NCBI GenBank assembly: GCA_900548365.1
Contig: URKM01000050.1
Coordinates: 1-14,137 of the forward strand
Direction: 5' to 3'
Source: an uncultured Collinsella sp.
GTDB lineage: Bacteria; Actinomycetota; Coriobacteriia; Coriobacteriales; Coriobacteriaceae
DNA length: 14,137 nt
Shown: positions 1 through 7,321 of the stretch, in pieces
Position numbering within the stretch: position 1 is the first letter of the stretch
Layout: the number at the start of each line of letters is the position of its first letter
Notes under the pieces: generated by a model
What the model was told of the DNA's origin: nothing
The model's database searches: none
Seen by the model: the letters and a program-made list of their open reading frames with translations, nothing else
Made by a program: the position numbers and the translations under genes

Positions 1-424
1 GCGTGGTGGAGCTCACGAGCGGCATCTCGATCTCGGCCTTGGTGAGACCGGCCATGGTCTTCTGGACGAACTCGAGGTTATCCTTGATGGAGTCGAGCTT
101 CTCGCGGACGACCTTGGGCATATCCTTGCCCTTGATACCGGCCTCGGCGATGTACTGATCCAGGAACTCCTGGCGTGCATCGGGGTTGAGGTCGAAAACC
201 TCGGCAACGAGCTTCTCGAGATAGAGGACCTCGACGCCCTGATCGCGAAGGATCTGAGCGAAGGTGTCGTGCTCTTCCTGAGCAACCTCGAGGAACGGTA
301 CGTCGTCGAACAGAAGACGCTCGAGCTCGAAGGGCGGCAAGTTGAGGAGCTCCTCACCGGGGCGATGCAGGCAGACCTTCTTCAGGGCGCCAATCTCGCT
401 TGGTACGTGCAGACCTTTCGACAT
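1..424 (-). CDS. arcA: Arginine deiminase, N-terminal part (runs off left edge)
   Basis: Arginine deiminase hydrolyses arginine to citrulline and ammonia in the cytoplasm, the first step of the ATP-yielding deiminase pathway. Reading leftward from the ATG at 424-422 gives 141 open residues. They begin MSKGLHVPSEIGALKKV and continue with HRPGEEL (20-26), LLFDD (37-41) and EVAQEEHD (46-53), all hallmarks of the ArcA amidinotransferase-fold N-terminus; the FDD aspartates belong to the substrate pocket in this family. Family length is about 400-415 residues, so roughly two thirds is missing, including the catalytic Cys and His-Glu regions. The start is well supported: an AGGAGG ribosome site lies at 433-428, immediately upstream of the ATG, and a near-consensus promoter sits further upstream. 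Whether arcB/arcC follow cannot be seen. The family call is very secure from sequence pattern alone. Confidence 0.95.
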   Translation of the reverse strand, partial: MSKGLHVPSEIGALKKVCLHRPGEELLNLPPFELERLLFDDVPFLEVAQEEHDTFAQILRDQGVEVLYLEKLVAEVFDLNPDARQEFLDQYIAEAGIKGKDMPKVVREKLDSIKDNLEFVQKTMAGLTKAEIEMPLVSSTT

Positions 425-446
425 GTGCCTCCTACCTTTCTTCCGA

Positions 447-495
447 GGGTCCGGTTATCGGGCCCTTGATACACCTGTTGGCCCGTATTCGGGCC
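447..495 (-). promoter_or_regulatory. arcA mRNA leader with competing hairpins
   Basis: In the minus-strand transcript there are four short segments. Segment 1 (495-490, GGCCCG) pairs perfectly with segment 2 (485-480, CGGGCC) around a 4-nt loop. Segment 2 can instead pair perfectly over 6 bp with segment 3 (465-459, GGGCCCG). Segment 3 can pair with segment 4 (453-447, CGGACCC) with one A-C mismatch. So 1:2 plus 3:4 and 2:3 are mutually exclusive folds, ending about 13 nt before the arcA ribosome site. The pairing is visible in the sequence; a regulatory role is inference. No U-run follows, so termination control is less likely than translational or stability effects. Confidence 0.4.
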
Positions 496-513
496 TCCTT
501 TCGGACATCTATG

Positions 514-542
514 GTTATATCCAATTTCGGGCGTTCTGTCAT
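514..542 (-). promoter_or_regulatory. Predicted arcA promoter
   Basis: On the minus strand a -35 hexamer ATGACA (542-537) is followed by exactly 17 nt and a -10 hexamer TATAAC (519-514). Each matches 5 of 6 bases of the vegetative sigma consensus. Transcription would start near 507, leaving a leader of about 83 nt before the arcA ATG. The orientation and spacing fit arcA well. No operator for an arginine or oxygen regulator was recognised. Confidence 0.6.
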
Positions 543-972
543 CCAGAACCGCCAGCGGTATCAAAGTGGATGGGAACGGTATATTTCCGATATATTACGA
601 GTTGAGTACTGTCTTTAGTTAAAGCGTTTTACGTGCAGAAACATATTATTTGCTGCAAAATCTTTTTTCGATAACTGACAATTTTCCTGTATAGATTTGA
701 ATATCTTTCCCCGTGCCTTGCATATATTTGTAACTCAGGACGCCTTATCGCAGATGTTCACAGATATTCATTAGGTAGCTTATTTTATGCAGACAAGCGT
801 TCATTTGCACCGCTTGCGGACGTTGAGGTACCGTTCGTCCACGCAAACGGGCCGCTTGGCATTCGTAAGGGATTGATTAAGAAATCGAGGCACGGAGAAA
901 AAGGCGATTCAGGGCAATTATATATAGAGTTGGATAATTCACTCTCTCCCCCAGCATTAAGGAGCATGCCCC
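543..972. other. Gene-free AT-rich intergenic region between arcA and ppk
   Basis: This stretch separates the divergent arcA and ppk genes and is much richer in A+T than the flanking coding sequence. Only short unsupported ORFs cross it. Visible elements are a small inverted repeat at 794-816 (CAAGCG, 11-nt loop, CGCTTG), an AT-rich block at 918-939 that may hold the ppk -10 box, and the ppk ribosome site AAGGAG at 959-964. I see no RNA gene and no recognisable riboswitch. Confidence 0.5.
933..938 (+). promoter_or_regulatory. Possible ppk -10 box
   Basis: GATAAT at 933-938 matches five of six consensus -10 bases and would start transcription about 28 nt before the ppk ATG. No convincing -35 lies 16-18 nt upstream, so this is only a weak candidate; TATATA at 921-926 is an alternative. 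Confidence 0.25.
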
Positions 973-3462
973 ATGTCGTCCAAAAGCGGAAAGAAATCGA
1001 ACAAGGCGCTCAAGGGTTCGGCGAGCTCCGGTCGCTATGATTTCTCCTATACCCAGAACCGCGAGCTGTCCTGGCTCAAATTCGACGACCGCGTGCTCGA
1101 CGAGGCGTTCGACCCGACCGTCCCGCTCTTCGAGCGCCTCAAATTCGTCTCCATCTTCTGCAGCAACCTCGACGAGTTCTTCATGGTGCGCGTCGGAGGC
1201 CTCTCGGACCTCGCGACGCTGAAGCGCCAGCCCGTCGACAACAAGAGCAACCTCACGCCCGCCGAGCAGATCGGGCGCATCTCCGCCGCCCTGCCCCCGC
1301 TCCTCCAGCGCGCGGGGGAAGCGTTCAACGACCTCGAGGGCCAGCTCGCGCAGCACGGCGTCACGCGCCTGGACGCCTCCAACCTCATCGGCGAGGACCG
1401 CGCGTTCGTCGAGGGCTACTTCCAGGCCTACGTGTCGCCCATCATCTCCCCGCTCGTCATCGACCCGCGCCATCCCTTCCCCAACCTGCGCAACGAGGCC
1501 CTCTACCTCGTCTGCTCCCTGGAAGGCGGCAACGAGACCGGCCTCATGGGGCTCATCGAGCTTCCCGCGTCCCTGCCGCGCGTGGTGAGCGTCCCGTCGG
1601 ATGACGACGGCTATCGCTACATCTTGCTCGAGGACATCATCCTGGCCTGCATGGACACCTGCTTCGGGATATACGAGCCGCAGGACCGCGCGGTCATCCG
1701 CGTCATCCGCAACGCCGACATCGACCCGGACGGCGAGGGCGTCGAGGAAGAAGAGGACTACCGCCAGCACATGAAGCGCATCCTGAAGAAACGCCTGCGC
1801 CTGCAGCCCGTCTGCCTCACGGTGCGCGGGGAGCTGGCCAGGCCCACGCTCAAGCTCATCAGGACGGCGCTCGAGCTGCCTTCCCAGTCCGTCTTCGCGC
1901 TCGACTTCCCGCTGGACCCCGGCTTCGTCTTCGGCATCGAGGCGCGCATCCCCGCAGACGAGCGCGCCGAGCTGCTCTTCCCGCCCTTCACCCCGCAGCC
2001 GGATCCCGCCATCGATCCCGACCGCCCCCTGCGCGACCAGGTCCTCGAGGGAGACAAGCTCCTCTTCTATCCCTATGAGTCTATGAACCCCCTGCTCGAC
2101 CTCGTGCACCAGGCGGCCCATGACGACGAGTGCATCTCGCTGCGCATCACGCTGTACCGCGTGGCGAAGCAGTCCCGCCTGTGCGAGTCGCTGATCTCGG
2201 CCGTGGAGAACGGCAAGGAGGTCACGGTGCTCATGGAGCTCCGCGCGCGCTTCGACGAGGCCAACAACATCGCCTGGGCGGAGCGGCTCGAGGAAGCGGG
2301 GTGCACCGTGATCTACGGAGCCGAGGGCTTCAAATGCCACTCGAAGATCTGCCAGATAACCTATAGGACGGGTATGGCCATCGAGCGCATCACCCTTCTG
2401 GGAACCGGCAACTTCAACGAGAAGACCGCGCGGCTCTACTCCGATTTCATGCTCATGACCGCGCATCCCGGCATCGGCGAGGACGCCAACGCGTTCTTCC
2501 AGAATCTCGCCCTGGGCAACCTGAACGGCGAGTACCGCTATCTGGGCGTCGCCCCCGCCGGCCTCAAGCCGCTCATCATGACCGGCCTCAACCGCGAGAT
2601 CGAGCGCGCCCGCGCGGGCCAGCCCGCCCGCGTCTTCTTCAAGCTCAACTCGCTCACCGACCGCGAGGTGATCGACAAGATCGCCGAGGCGAGCTGCGCG
2701 GGCGTCCGCGTCGAGATGATCATCCGCGGCATATCCTGCCTGCTGCCGGGCATCGCCGGCAAGACGGAGAACGTGCACGTCCGCTCCATCGTGGGCCGCT
2801 TCCTCGAGCATGCGCGCGTGTACGCCTTCGGCGAGGACGCCGATACCGTCTACCTGTCCTCGGCCGACATGATGACGCGCAACACCGAGCACCGCGTCGA
2901 GATCGCCTACCCGCTGCTCGACGCCGGCGTCCGCGCAGCCGTGCGCGGCTACATGGACGCGCAGCTCGCCGACAACGTGAAGGCGCGCGTCCTGAGCCCT
3001 AAGGGAACGTGGGAGCGCGTCGGGACCGCGCCTGGCGAGGAGCCGTTCAACTCCCAGGAATACCTGCTCGCCGAGGCATACCGCGACGCGGCAGCGGCCT
3101 CGCGCGCGGTCGGCGGATCGTGCCTCGTGCAGACGGGCGCGTCGGCCGTCTTCAACAACGCCGCCCAGGCGGCGGAAGCGGCACAGAGAGCGCAGACGAC
3201 CCAGGAAGCCCGAGAGGCGCAAGCGGCACAGGAAGCCCGAGCGCCTCAGAGCAGGCCCCGGGCGGAAACCACGCACGACGCATCGAGCCGCGAGGTCCAA
3301 GCCGTGACGCCCCGCGTCATCGAGCGCGCGGAGGAGCGCTGCCCGGAGCGCGCCGAAGACCCCGGCATGGTGCTCGCGCTTCCCCGCCAGGGTCGTGTGA
3401 AGACGGCGCTCGCCCTCTTCTCCCTGGGATTCAAGGCGCTGCTCGGCAAGGGCGCGCAATAG
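973..3462 (+). CDS. ppk1: Polyphosphate kinase 1 with a long C-terminal tail
   Basis: PPK1 reversibly transfers the gamma phosphate of ATP to inorganic polyphosphate, usually at the inner face of the membrane. The 829-residue product has the whole family layout: N-domain with ELSWLKFDDRVL (31-42) and NLDEFFMVRV (65-74), head domain, then two phospholipase-D-like C domains. The autophosphorylated histidine is H456 in KCHSK, and the second active histidine is H613 in LEHARVY. Both sit exactly 21 positions beyond E. coli H435 and H592, which supports the call and the start. The RBS AAGGAG (959-964) lies 8 nt before the ATG. On the same offset the E. coli protein would end near residue 709, so about 120 residues are extra: an Ala/Gln/Glu/Arg-rich linker followed by a hydrophobic/amphipathic end (about 809-826). 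No phosphatase or transporter gene is adjacent. Confidence 0.97.
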   Translation: MSSKSGKKSNKALKGSASSGRYDFSYTQNRELSWLKFDDRVLDEAFDPTVPLFERLKFVSIFCSNLDEFFMVRVGGLSDLATLKRQPVDNKSNLTPAEQIGRISAALPPLLQRAGEAFNDLEGQLAQHGVTRLDASNLIGEDRAFVEGYFQAYVSPIISPLVIDPRHPFPNLRNEALYLVCSLEGGNETGLMGLIELPASLPRVVSVPSDDDGYRYILLEDIILACMDTCFGIYEPQDRAVIRVIRNADIDPDGEGVEEEEDYRQHMKRILKKRLRLQPVCLTVRGELARPTLKLIRTALELPSQSVFALDFPLDPGFVFGIEARIPADERAELLFPPFTPQPDPAIDPDRPLRDQVLEGDKLLFYPYESMNPLLDLVHQAAHDDECISLRITLYRVAKQSRLCESLISAVENGKEVTVLMELRARFDEANNIAWAERLEEAGCTVIYGAEGFKCHSKICQITYRTGMAIERITLLGTGNFNEKTARLYSDFMLMTAHPGIGEDANAFFQNLALGNLNGEYRYLGVAPAGLKPLIMTGLNREIERARAGQPARVFFKLNSLTDREVIDKIAEASCAGVRVEMIIRGISCLLPGIAGKTENVHVRSIVGRFLEHARVYAFGEDADTVYLSSADMMTRNTEHRVEIAYPLLDAGVRAAVRGYMDAQLADNVKARVLSPKGTWERVGTAPGEEPFNSQEYLLAEAYRDAAAASRAVGGSCLVQTGASAVFNNAAQAAEAAQRAQTTQEAREAQAAQEARAPQSRPRAETTHDASSREVQAVTPRVIERAEERCPERAEDPGMVLALPRQGRVKTALALFSLGFKALLGKGAQ
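3202..3241 (+). repeat. 27-nt-spaced direct repeat in the ppk tail
   Basis: CAGGAAGCCCGAG occurs at 3202-3214 and again at 3229-3241, a period of 27 nt or nine codons, encoding QEARE and QEARA in the low-complexity tail of PPK. The tail probably grew by in-frame tandem duplication; that origin is inference. Confidence 0.6.
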
Positions 3463-3518
3463 GGCCGAAGCCGCGGCTCCAACCATACTTGCGTTGACTT
3501 TACGAGAACGACGCCCCC

Positions 3519-3552
3519 GCATCGCCCGCCCGCATCCGTGGGCGGGCGATGC
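3519..3552 (+). terminator. Strong hairpin after ppk, possible terminator
   Basis: GCATCGCCCGCCC (3519-3531) and its exact complement (3540-3552) form a perfect 13-bp GC-rich stem with an 8-nt loop, 56 nt after the ppk stop. No T-run follows, so it is not a textbook intrinsic terminator. It could still stop or stabilise ppk mRNA, or act with Rho. Confidence 0.45.
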
Positions 3553-3602
3553 GCTATGCTGCTAGAAGATGCAACACAACGTCAGAAAAGGATGCGCTAT
3601 GC
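3548..3602 (+). repeat. 12-nt direct repeat spanning the rlmD leader and start codon
   Basis: GATGCGCTATGC is found at 3548-3559 and 3591-3602. The first copy contains TATGCT (3555-3560), a possible -10 box. The second contains the chosen rlmD ATG (3599-3601). The core GCGCTATGC recurs at 7321-7329 before the antiporter gene. The role is unknown. Confidence 0.45.
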
Positions 3603-4918
3603 AGCTCACCATCTCCGCCATGACCTACGGTCCCGACGGCCTCGCCCGCATGGAGGACGGTAAAGCGGTCTTCGTCGCGGGCGGCATCGTCGGCGACGTC
3701 GTCGAAGCCCACATCGTCGAGGAGGGCGCCTCCTTCGCGCGCGCGGTCGTCGACGAGGTGCTCGAGCCCTCGCCCTCGCGCGAGCAGTCGCCGTGCCCGT
3801 TCGCCGGGGTCTGCGGAGGCTGCCCCTGGGGCGGCATGCGGCGCGACGCCCAGCTCGCCGCCAAGGAGGAGAACCTGCGCTCGACGCTTTCGCGCATCGG
3901 AAGATTCGACCCCGACGAGGTCGACGCCCTGGTCAAGCCCATCCGCCACGCGAAGGACGCGTGGGGCTACCGCAACAAGGTCGAGCTCGCGCCCGTCCAC
4001 CGCAACGGCAAGTTCTTCCTCGGCATGCACGGACGCGACCCCGAGGACATCATCCGCGTCGACGCGTGCCCCCTCTTCGACAAGAAGTTCCCCAAGGTCG
4101 TGAAGGGCGTCGCAGGCGCCCTGGGCTACCTCGGCAACTCGCGCGACCTCCAGCTCGAGCGCGTCGGCATCCGCGCCTCCCGTCGCACCAAGGCGCTCGA
4201 GATCGCGCTGTGGACGCCCACCGGCGCCTTCCCGCGCGCGCAGGTGTCGCGCGTGCTGGGCGACTCCCTCAAGCCAACCAGCGTCGTCCGCGTCATGTCG
4301 AAGGGCGACCGCCGGGCGCGCAAGGTCGCGGGCGTGGAGTCGCTGCTGGGCGAGGGCTCGTGGACCGAGAAGATCGGTCGCGAGGAGATGAGGCTCTCGG
4401 CGCCGTCGTTCTTCCAGGTGAACACCGCTGCAGCGGAGATCCTCATCGAGCTCGTCATGGACGCGCTGCATCCGCAAGAGGACGAGGTCGCCATCGACCT
4501 GTACAGCGGCGCCGGCACCTTCACGCTGCCGCTCGCGCGCAGTGCCGAATACGTCGCCGCCGTAGAGGCCTACGGCCCCGCCGTGCGCGACCTTCGCCGC
4601 AACCTCGAGATCGCCCGCCTGGACAACGTCGACGTGATCGGCGGAGACGCCGTGCGCGAGTTCCCCGATGAAGATGCCGACGTCCTGGTCGTCGACCCCC
4701 CGCGCGCCGGCCTCGCCGTCGAGGCGGTCGACCTCATCGCGTCCACCTCGGCCCGCGACGTGGCCTACGTCTCCTGCGACCCCGCCACGCTCGCCCGCGA
4801 CCTGCGGCGCTTCGTAGACGAGGGCACGTTCGCCCCCGTCGCCGCCACGCCGGTGGACCTCTTCCCGCAAACCTACCACTGCGAGACCGTCGTTCACCTC
4901 ACGCGCGCGCATAAATAG
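3599..4918 (+). CDS. rlmD: RlmD/RumA-type rRNA uracil-C5 methyltransferase
   Basis: SAM-dependent enzyme that makes 5-methyluridine in RNA, most likely 23S rRNA. The 439-residue product has a short TRAM-like N-terminal region, then an iron-sulfur cysteine set C66-x5-C72-x2-C75 ... C157 as in E. coli RumA. A Rossmann methyltransferase domain follows, with DLYSGAGTFTLPLA (300-313) for SAM, DPPRAGL (366-372), the nucleophile C393 in VSCDP and the general base E429 in HCET. An in-frame ATG at 3569 would add ten residues, but 3599 has AAAGGA (3587-3592) at good distance and a natural TRAM beginning. It is followed after 55 nt by the DJ-1 gene. The target (U1939, U747, both as in RlmCD, or tRNA U54) cannot be fixed from the motif set. 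Confidence 0.92.
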   Translation: MQLTISAMTYGPDGLARMEDGKAVFVAGGIVGDVVEAHIVEEGASFARAVVDEVLEPSPSREQSPCPFAGVCGGCPWGGMRRDAQLAAKEENLRSTLSRIGRFDPDEVDALVKPIRHAKDAWGYRNKVELAPVHRNGKFFLGMHGRDPEDIIRVDACPLFDKKFPKVVKGVAGALGYLGNSRDLQLERVGIRASRRTKALEIALWTPTGAFPRAQVSRVLGDSLKPTSVVRVMSKGDRRARKVAGVESLLGEGSWTEKIGREEMRLSAPSFFQVNTAAAEILIELVMDALHPQEDEVAIDLYSGAGTFTLPLARSAEYVAAVEAYGPAVRDLRRNLEIARLDNVDVIGGDAVREFPDEDADVLVVDPPRAGLAVEAVDLIASTSARDVAYVSCDPATLARDLRRFVDEGTFAPVAATPVDLFPQTYHCETVVHLTRAHK

Positions 4919-4929
4919 CTCGTTTTGGG

Positions 4930-4935
4930 TATAAC
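4930..4935 (+). promoter_or_regulatory. Possible -10 box before the DJ-1 gene
   Basis: TATAAC at 4930-4935 lies in the 55-nt gap after rlmD and would place a start about 32 nt before the ATG. No -35 at the right distance is seen, so transcription from upstream is equally possible. Confidence 0.3.
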
Positions 4936-4973
4936 GCACCCTGAATCACGAACCTTCTATCGAGAGGAACACC

Positions 4974-5519
4974 ATGCCCGCCGTCGCCATCCTTGCCGCC
5001 GATGGATTTGAAACCATCGAATGCCTCACCATCCTGGACATCCTCCGTCGCGGAGGCGTCCGCGCCACGCTCGTCTCCATCATGGACACGCGCGACGTGG
5101 TGAGCGCGCAGCAGGTGTGCGTCACCTGCGACGAGGTGTTCGACGACGTCGATTTTTCCGAGTACGACTACGTGGTGCTCCCCGGCGGCATGCCGGGCAC
5201 CACGCACCTGCGCCGCGATGAGCGCGTGTGCGAGCTCGTCCGCGAGTTCGCGGCGACCAAGCACGTCGCCGCGATCTGCGCCGCCCCCTCGATCCTCGCC
5301 GAGCTCGGCTTGCTCGAGGGTCATCGCGCGACCTGCTTCCCCGGCTTCGAAGTAGATTTCCCCGCCGGCTCCTTCGCCGGTGAGAAGATGGTCGTTCGCG
5401 ATGGCAACATCATCACCGCCAGCGCCATGGGGCAGGCGCTCCCCTTCGCGCTCACCGTCCTTGAAGACATCACCGGCGAGGTCGCCGTGAAGAAGGTCCG
5501 CGAGGGCATCCAGCTCTAG
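4974..5519 (+). CDS. DJ-1/PfpI-family protein (YajL/ThiJ-like)
   Basis: A 181-residue single-domain member of the DJ-1/PfpI superfamily, close in layout to YajL and human DJ-1. These are proposed to act as chaperone, glyoxalase III or protein/nucleotide deglycase against carbonyl stress, and the biochemistry is debated. The nucleophile-elbow cysteine is C102 in AAICAAPSIL. The conserved glutamate that tunes it aligns with E16 in GFETIE. YDYVVLPGGMPG (65-76) is the usual strand-loop before the elbow. Length matches the family. The RBS GAGAGGA (4962-4968) is 5 nt before the ATG. A strong intrinsic terminator follows, so this gene probably ends the preceding transcription unit. No signal peptide, so cytoplasmic. 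The family is certain and the substrate unknown. Confidence 0.93.
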   Translation: MPAVAILAADGFETIECLTILDILRRGGVRATLVSIMDTRDVVSAQQVCVTCDEVFDDVDFSEYDYVVLPGGMPGTTHLRRDERVCELVREFAATKHVAAICAAPSILAELGLLEGHRATCFPGFEVDFPAGSFAGEKMVVRDGNIITASAMGQALPFALTVLEDITGEVAVKKVREGIQL

Positions 5520-5534
5520 CGAAACGCCCCATCC

Positions 5535-5569
5535 CGCCCCGTCCGGTCGCGTGCCGGACGGGGCGTTTT
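5535..5569 (+). terminator. Intrinsic terminator after the DJ-1 gene
   Basis: CGCCCCGTCCGG (5535-5546), a 7-nt loop, its exact complement (5554-5565) and TTTT (5566-5569) form a textbook 12-bp rho-independent terminator 15 nt past the stop. AAACGCCCC at 5522-5530 could compete for the 3' arm. Confidence 0.92.
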
Positions 5570-5637
5570 GCTCTTGAAGCGCCTTAGCGGTGCGCCGCCG
5601 CGGCCCCTCCCCGGACCCCGCCTTCCAAATCGAACCC

Positions 5638-5683
5638 CGGCGCCGTCGCGGCGCCGAATCCATCCCCCGGAGCGCCCGCTCCG
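5638..5683 (+). other. Two GC-rich hairpins in the maf leader
   Basis: CGGCGCC/GGCGCCG (5638-5644 and 5650-5656, 5-nt loop) and CGGAGC/GCTCCG (5668-5673 and 5678-5683, 4-nt loop) are perfect stems upstream of the maf ribosome site. They may be simple leader structure; no riboswitch class is recognised. Confidence 0.4.
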
Positions 5684-5706
5684 CACCGAACCAGCAAGGA
5701 GGCCCC

Positions 5707-6252
5707 ATGATCTTGGCATCGCAATCGCCGCGCCGCATCGAGCTCATGCGCGAAGCCGGTTACGACGTACGCATCATCCCCGCCGATATCAACGAAGCGG
5801 CTCGACCCGATGAAGGGCCCTTCGAGCTCGTCGAACGCCTGGCGCGCGCGAAGGCCCGCGCCGTGGCCGAGCACCACGCCCTGCCCGGCGAGCCCGTCGT
5901 CGCGGCCGACACCATCGTCGCGCTCGACGGGCGCCTGCTGGGCAAGCCAGCAGACGAAGAGGACGCCGCACGCATGCTGCGCGCCCTCTCCGGCCGCACG
6001 CATCAAGTCGCCACAGGGGTCTGCATCATGAAGGACGGCCTGTCGACATCCTTCGTCGATGTAACCGACGTCACCTTCTTCGACCTCGCCGACGAGCAGA
6101 TCGAGGCGTACGTAGCGAGCGGGGAACCCATGGACAAGGCGGGCGCCTACGGCATCCAGGGCACGGGAGGTCGCATGCTGGTCCGCAAGATCGACGGCGA
6201 CTTCTACAACGTGATGGGCCTGCCCATCGCCCGCGTCATCCGTTCGCTGTAG
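5707..6252 (+). CDS. maf: Maf-family nucleoside triphosphate pyrophosphatase
   Basis: Maf/YhdE-like proteins hydrolyse dTTP, UTP or modified nucleotides to monophosphates plus pyrophosphate, acting as house-cleaning enzymes and affecting septum formation in some bacteria. The 181-residue product starts MILASQSPRR, with the nucleotide-binding SxSPRR motif at residues 5-10. It then has AADTIV (66-71), whose Asp is catalytic in the family, KAGAYGIQG (144-152) and the end motif YNVMGLP (167-173). An ORF extension to 5590 exists, but the ATG at 5707 is preceded by AAGGAGG (5696-5702) and matches the family N-terminus, so the upstream residues are rejected. It follows a strong terminator and so should have its own promoter, which I could not identify. 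Which Maf subclass (dTTP/UTP or 7-methyl-GTP) is not decided here. Confidence 0.95.
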   Translation: MILASQSPRRIELMREAGYDVRIIPADINEAARPDEGPFELVERLARAKARAVAEHHALPGEPVVAADTIVALDGRLLGKPADEEDAARMLRALSGRTHQVATGVCIMKDGLSTSFVDVTDVTFFDLADEQIEAYVASGEPMDKAGAYGIQGTGGRMLVRKIDGDFYNVMGLPIARVIRSL

Positions 6253-6288
6253 CCGTCCGTTCTATGCAGCTGTCCGTTCAATGTAGCC
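6238..6288 (+). repeat. Three tandem 17-nt repeats at the maf stop
   Basis: Units are ATCCGTTCGCTGTAGCC (6238-6254), GTCCGTTCTATGCAGCT (6255-6271) and GTCCGTTCAATGTAGCC (6272-6288). The first contains the end and TAG stop of maf; the other two are non-coding and fill most of the gap to the next gene. They are contiguous with no spacer. Confidence 0.75.
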
Positions 6289-6313
6289 ATGCACCCAAGC
6301 AAAGGAGCCCATC

Positions 6314-7321
6314 ATGTCGCTTGCACCCATCCCGATTGCAACCATCCCGGGTTTCAAATTCGGCCACTATACTGATGCGGACGCCGCCACGGGCTGCACC
6401 GCCATCGTCGCACCCCAAGGCGCGACCGGCGGCGTCGACGTGCGCGGGGCCGCCCCCGCCAGCCGCGAGACCGACCTGCTTCGCCCCGAGAACACCGTCG
6501 AGCAGGCCCATGCCGTCGTGCTTTCCGGCGGATCCGCCTTCGGATTGGAGGCGGCGTCCGGGGCCGCACGCGAGCTCGAGGAGCGCGGCATCGGGCTCGA
6601 TGTGGGCGTGGCCCGCGTCCCCATCGTGTGCTCGAGCTGCCTGTTCGACCTCGCCTTCGGGCGTCCCGATGTCCGTCCCTCCAGCGCGGCGGGCATCCTC
6701 GCCGTGCGCGACGCCCTCGAGCGCGATCCTAACGAGCCCCTTGCCGAGGGCAGCGTCGGAGCCGGTACCGGGGCGACCGTGGGCAAGCTCGCCGGTCCCG
6801 AGCGCGCCATGAAGGCGGGGCTGGGAGCGCGCGCCTTCCAGCTCGGCGACTTGCAAGTGGGAGCCGTGAGCGCCGTGAACGCCGTGGGCAACGTCGTCGA
6901 TCCCGCAACGCTCGCCCCCATCGCGGGCATGCGCGCCTCAGCGGACAGCATGGAGATCCTCGACATGGAAGAGGCCATGATCTCGATGGCCGAGCAGATG
7001 ACCATGCCGCTCGACCGCACCAACACCACCATCTCGTGCATCGTGACCAACGCGACGCTCACCAAGGCCCAGGCGACCAAGGTGGCCCAGATGGCGGCGG
7101 ACGCCTACGCCCACGCCATCCGCCCCACCCACACCTCCAACGACGGCGATACCATCTACGTCCTCGCCAGCGGTGCCCTCGATGCCGCCTCCAGCGCCTC
7201 CTACCCCATCGACCTGATCGGCCTCGTGGCGACGCGGGCCCTCGAGGCGGCCATCTGCGCGGGCTGTACGACCGCAGAGGGGCTTTTCGGCCTCCCCTCG
7301 TATCAGGACGCGCTCGCATAG
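6314..7321 (+). CDS. P1/S58-family (DmpA-like) self-processing peptidase
   Basis: A 335-residue member of the DmpA/P1 peptidase family, Ntn-type hydrolases related to L-aminopeptidase DmpA, beta-peptidyl aminopeptidases and nylon-oligomer hydrolase NylC. The N-terminal motif IPGFKFGHYTD (11-21) and VVLSGGSAFGLEAASG (68-83) are typical, as are EGSVGAGTGATVGK (145-158) and NTTISCIVTNA (237-247). In relatives the chain is cleaved before a Ser or Thr in this last motif, which becomes the nucleophile; here N237-T238 is the likely bond. There is no signal peptide, so cytoplasmic. RBS AAAGGAG (6300-6306) lies 7 nt before the ATG. It sits 61 nt after maf and 82 nt before an amino-acid antiporter, so a role in freeing amino acids from peptides or acyl-amino acids is plausible. 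The true substrate is unknown. Confidence 0.9.
   Translation: MSLAPIPIATIPGFKFGHYTDADAATGCTAIVAPQGATGGVDVRGAAPASRETDLLRPENTVEQAHAVVLSGGSAFGLEAASGAARELEERGIGLDVGVARVPIVCSSCLFDLAFGRPDVRPSSAAGILAVRDALERDPNEPLAEGSVGAGTGATVGKLAGPERAMKAGLGARAFQLGDLQVGAVSAVNAVGNVVDPATLAPIAGMRASADSMEILDMEEAMISMAEQMTMPLDRTNTTISCIVTNATLTKAQATKVAQMAADAYAHAIRPTHTSNDGDTIYVLASGALDAASSASYPIDLIGLVATRALEAAICAGCTTAEGLFGLPSYQDALA

Noticed and set aside
877..3522. 881-codon open frame on the minus strand opposite ppk
   Set aside because: It is fully antisense to a textbook PPK1, has low-complexity Arg/Ala/Gly/Val/Asp-rich sequence and no family motif; long antisense frames are expected from GC-rich third positions.
3554..4939. 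461-codon minus-strand frame opposite rlmD
   Set aside because: Shadow of the methyltransferase codon bias; no motif and no ribosome site.
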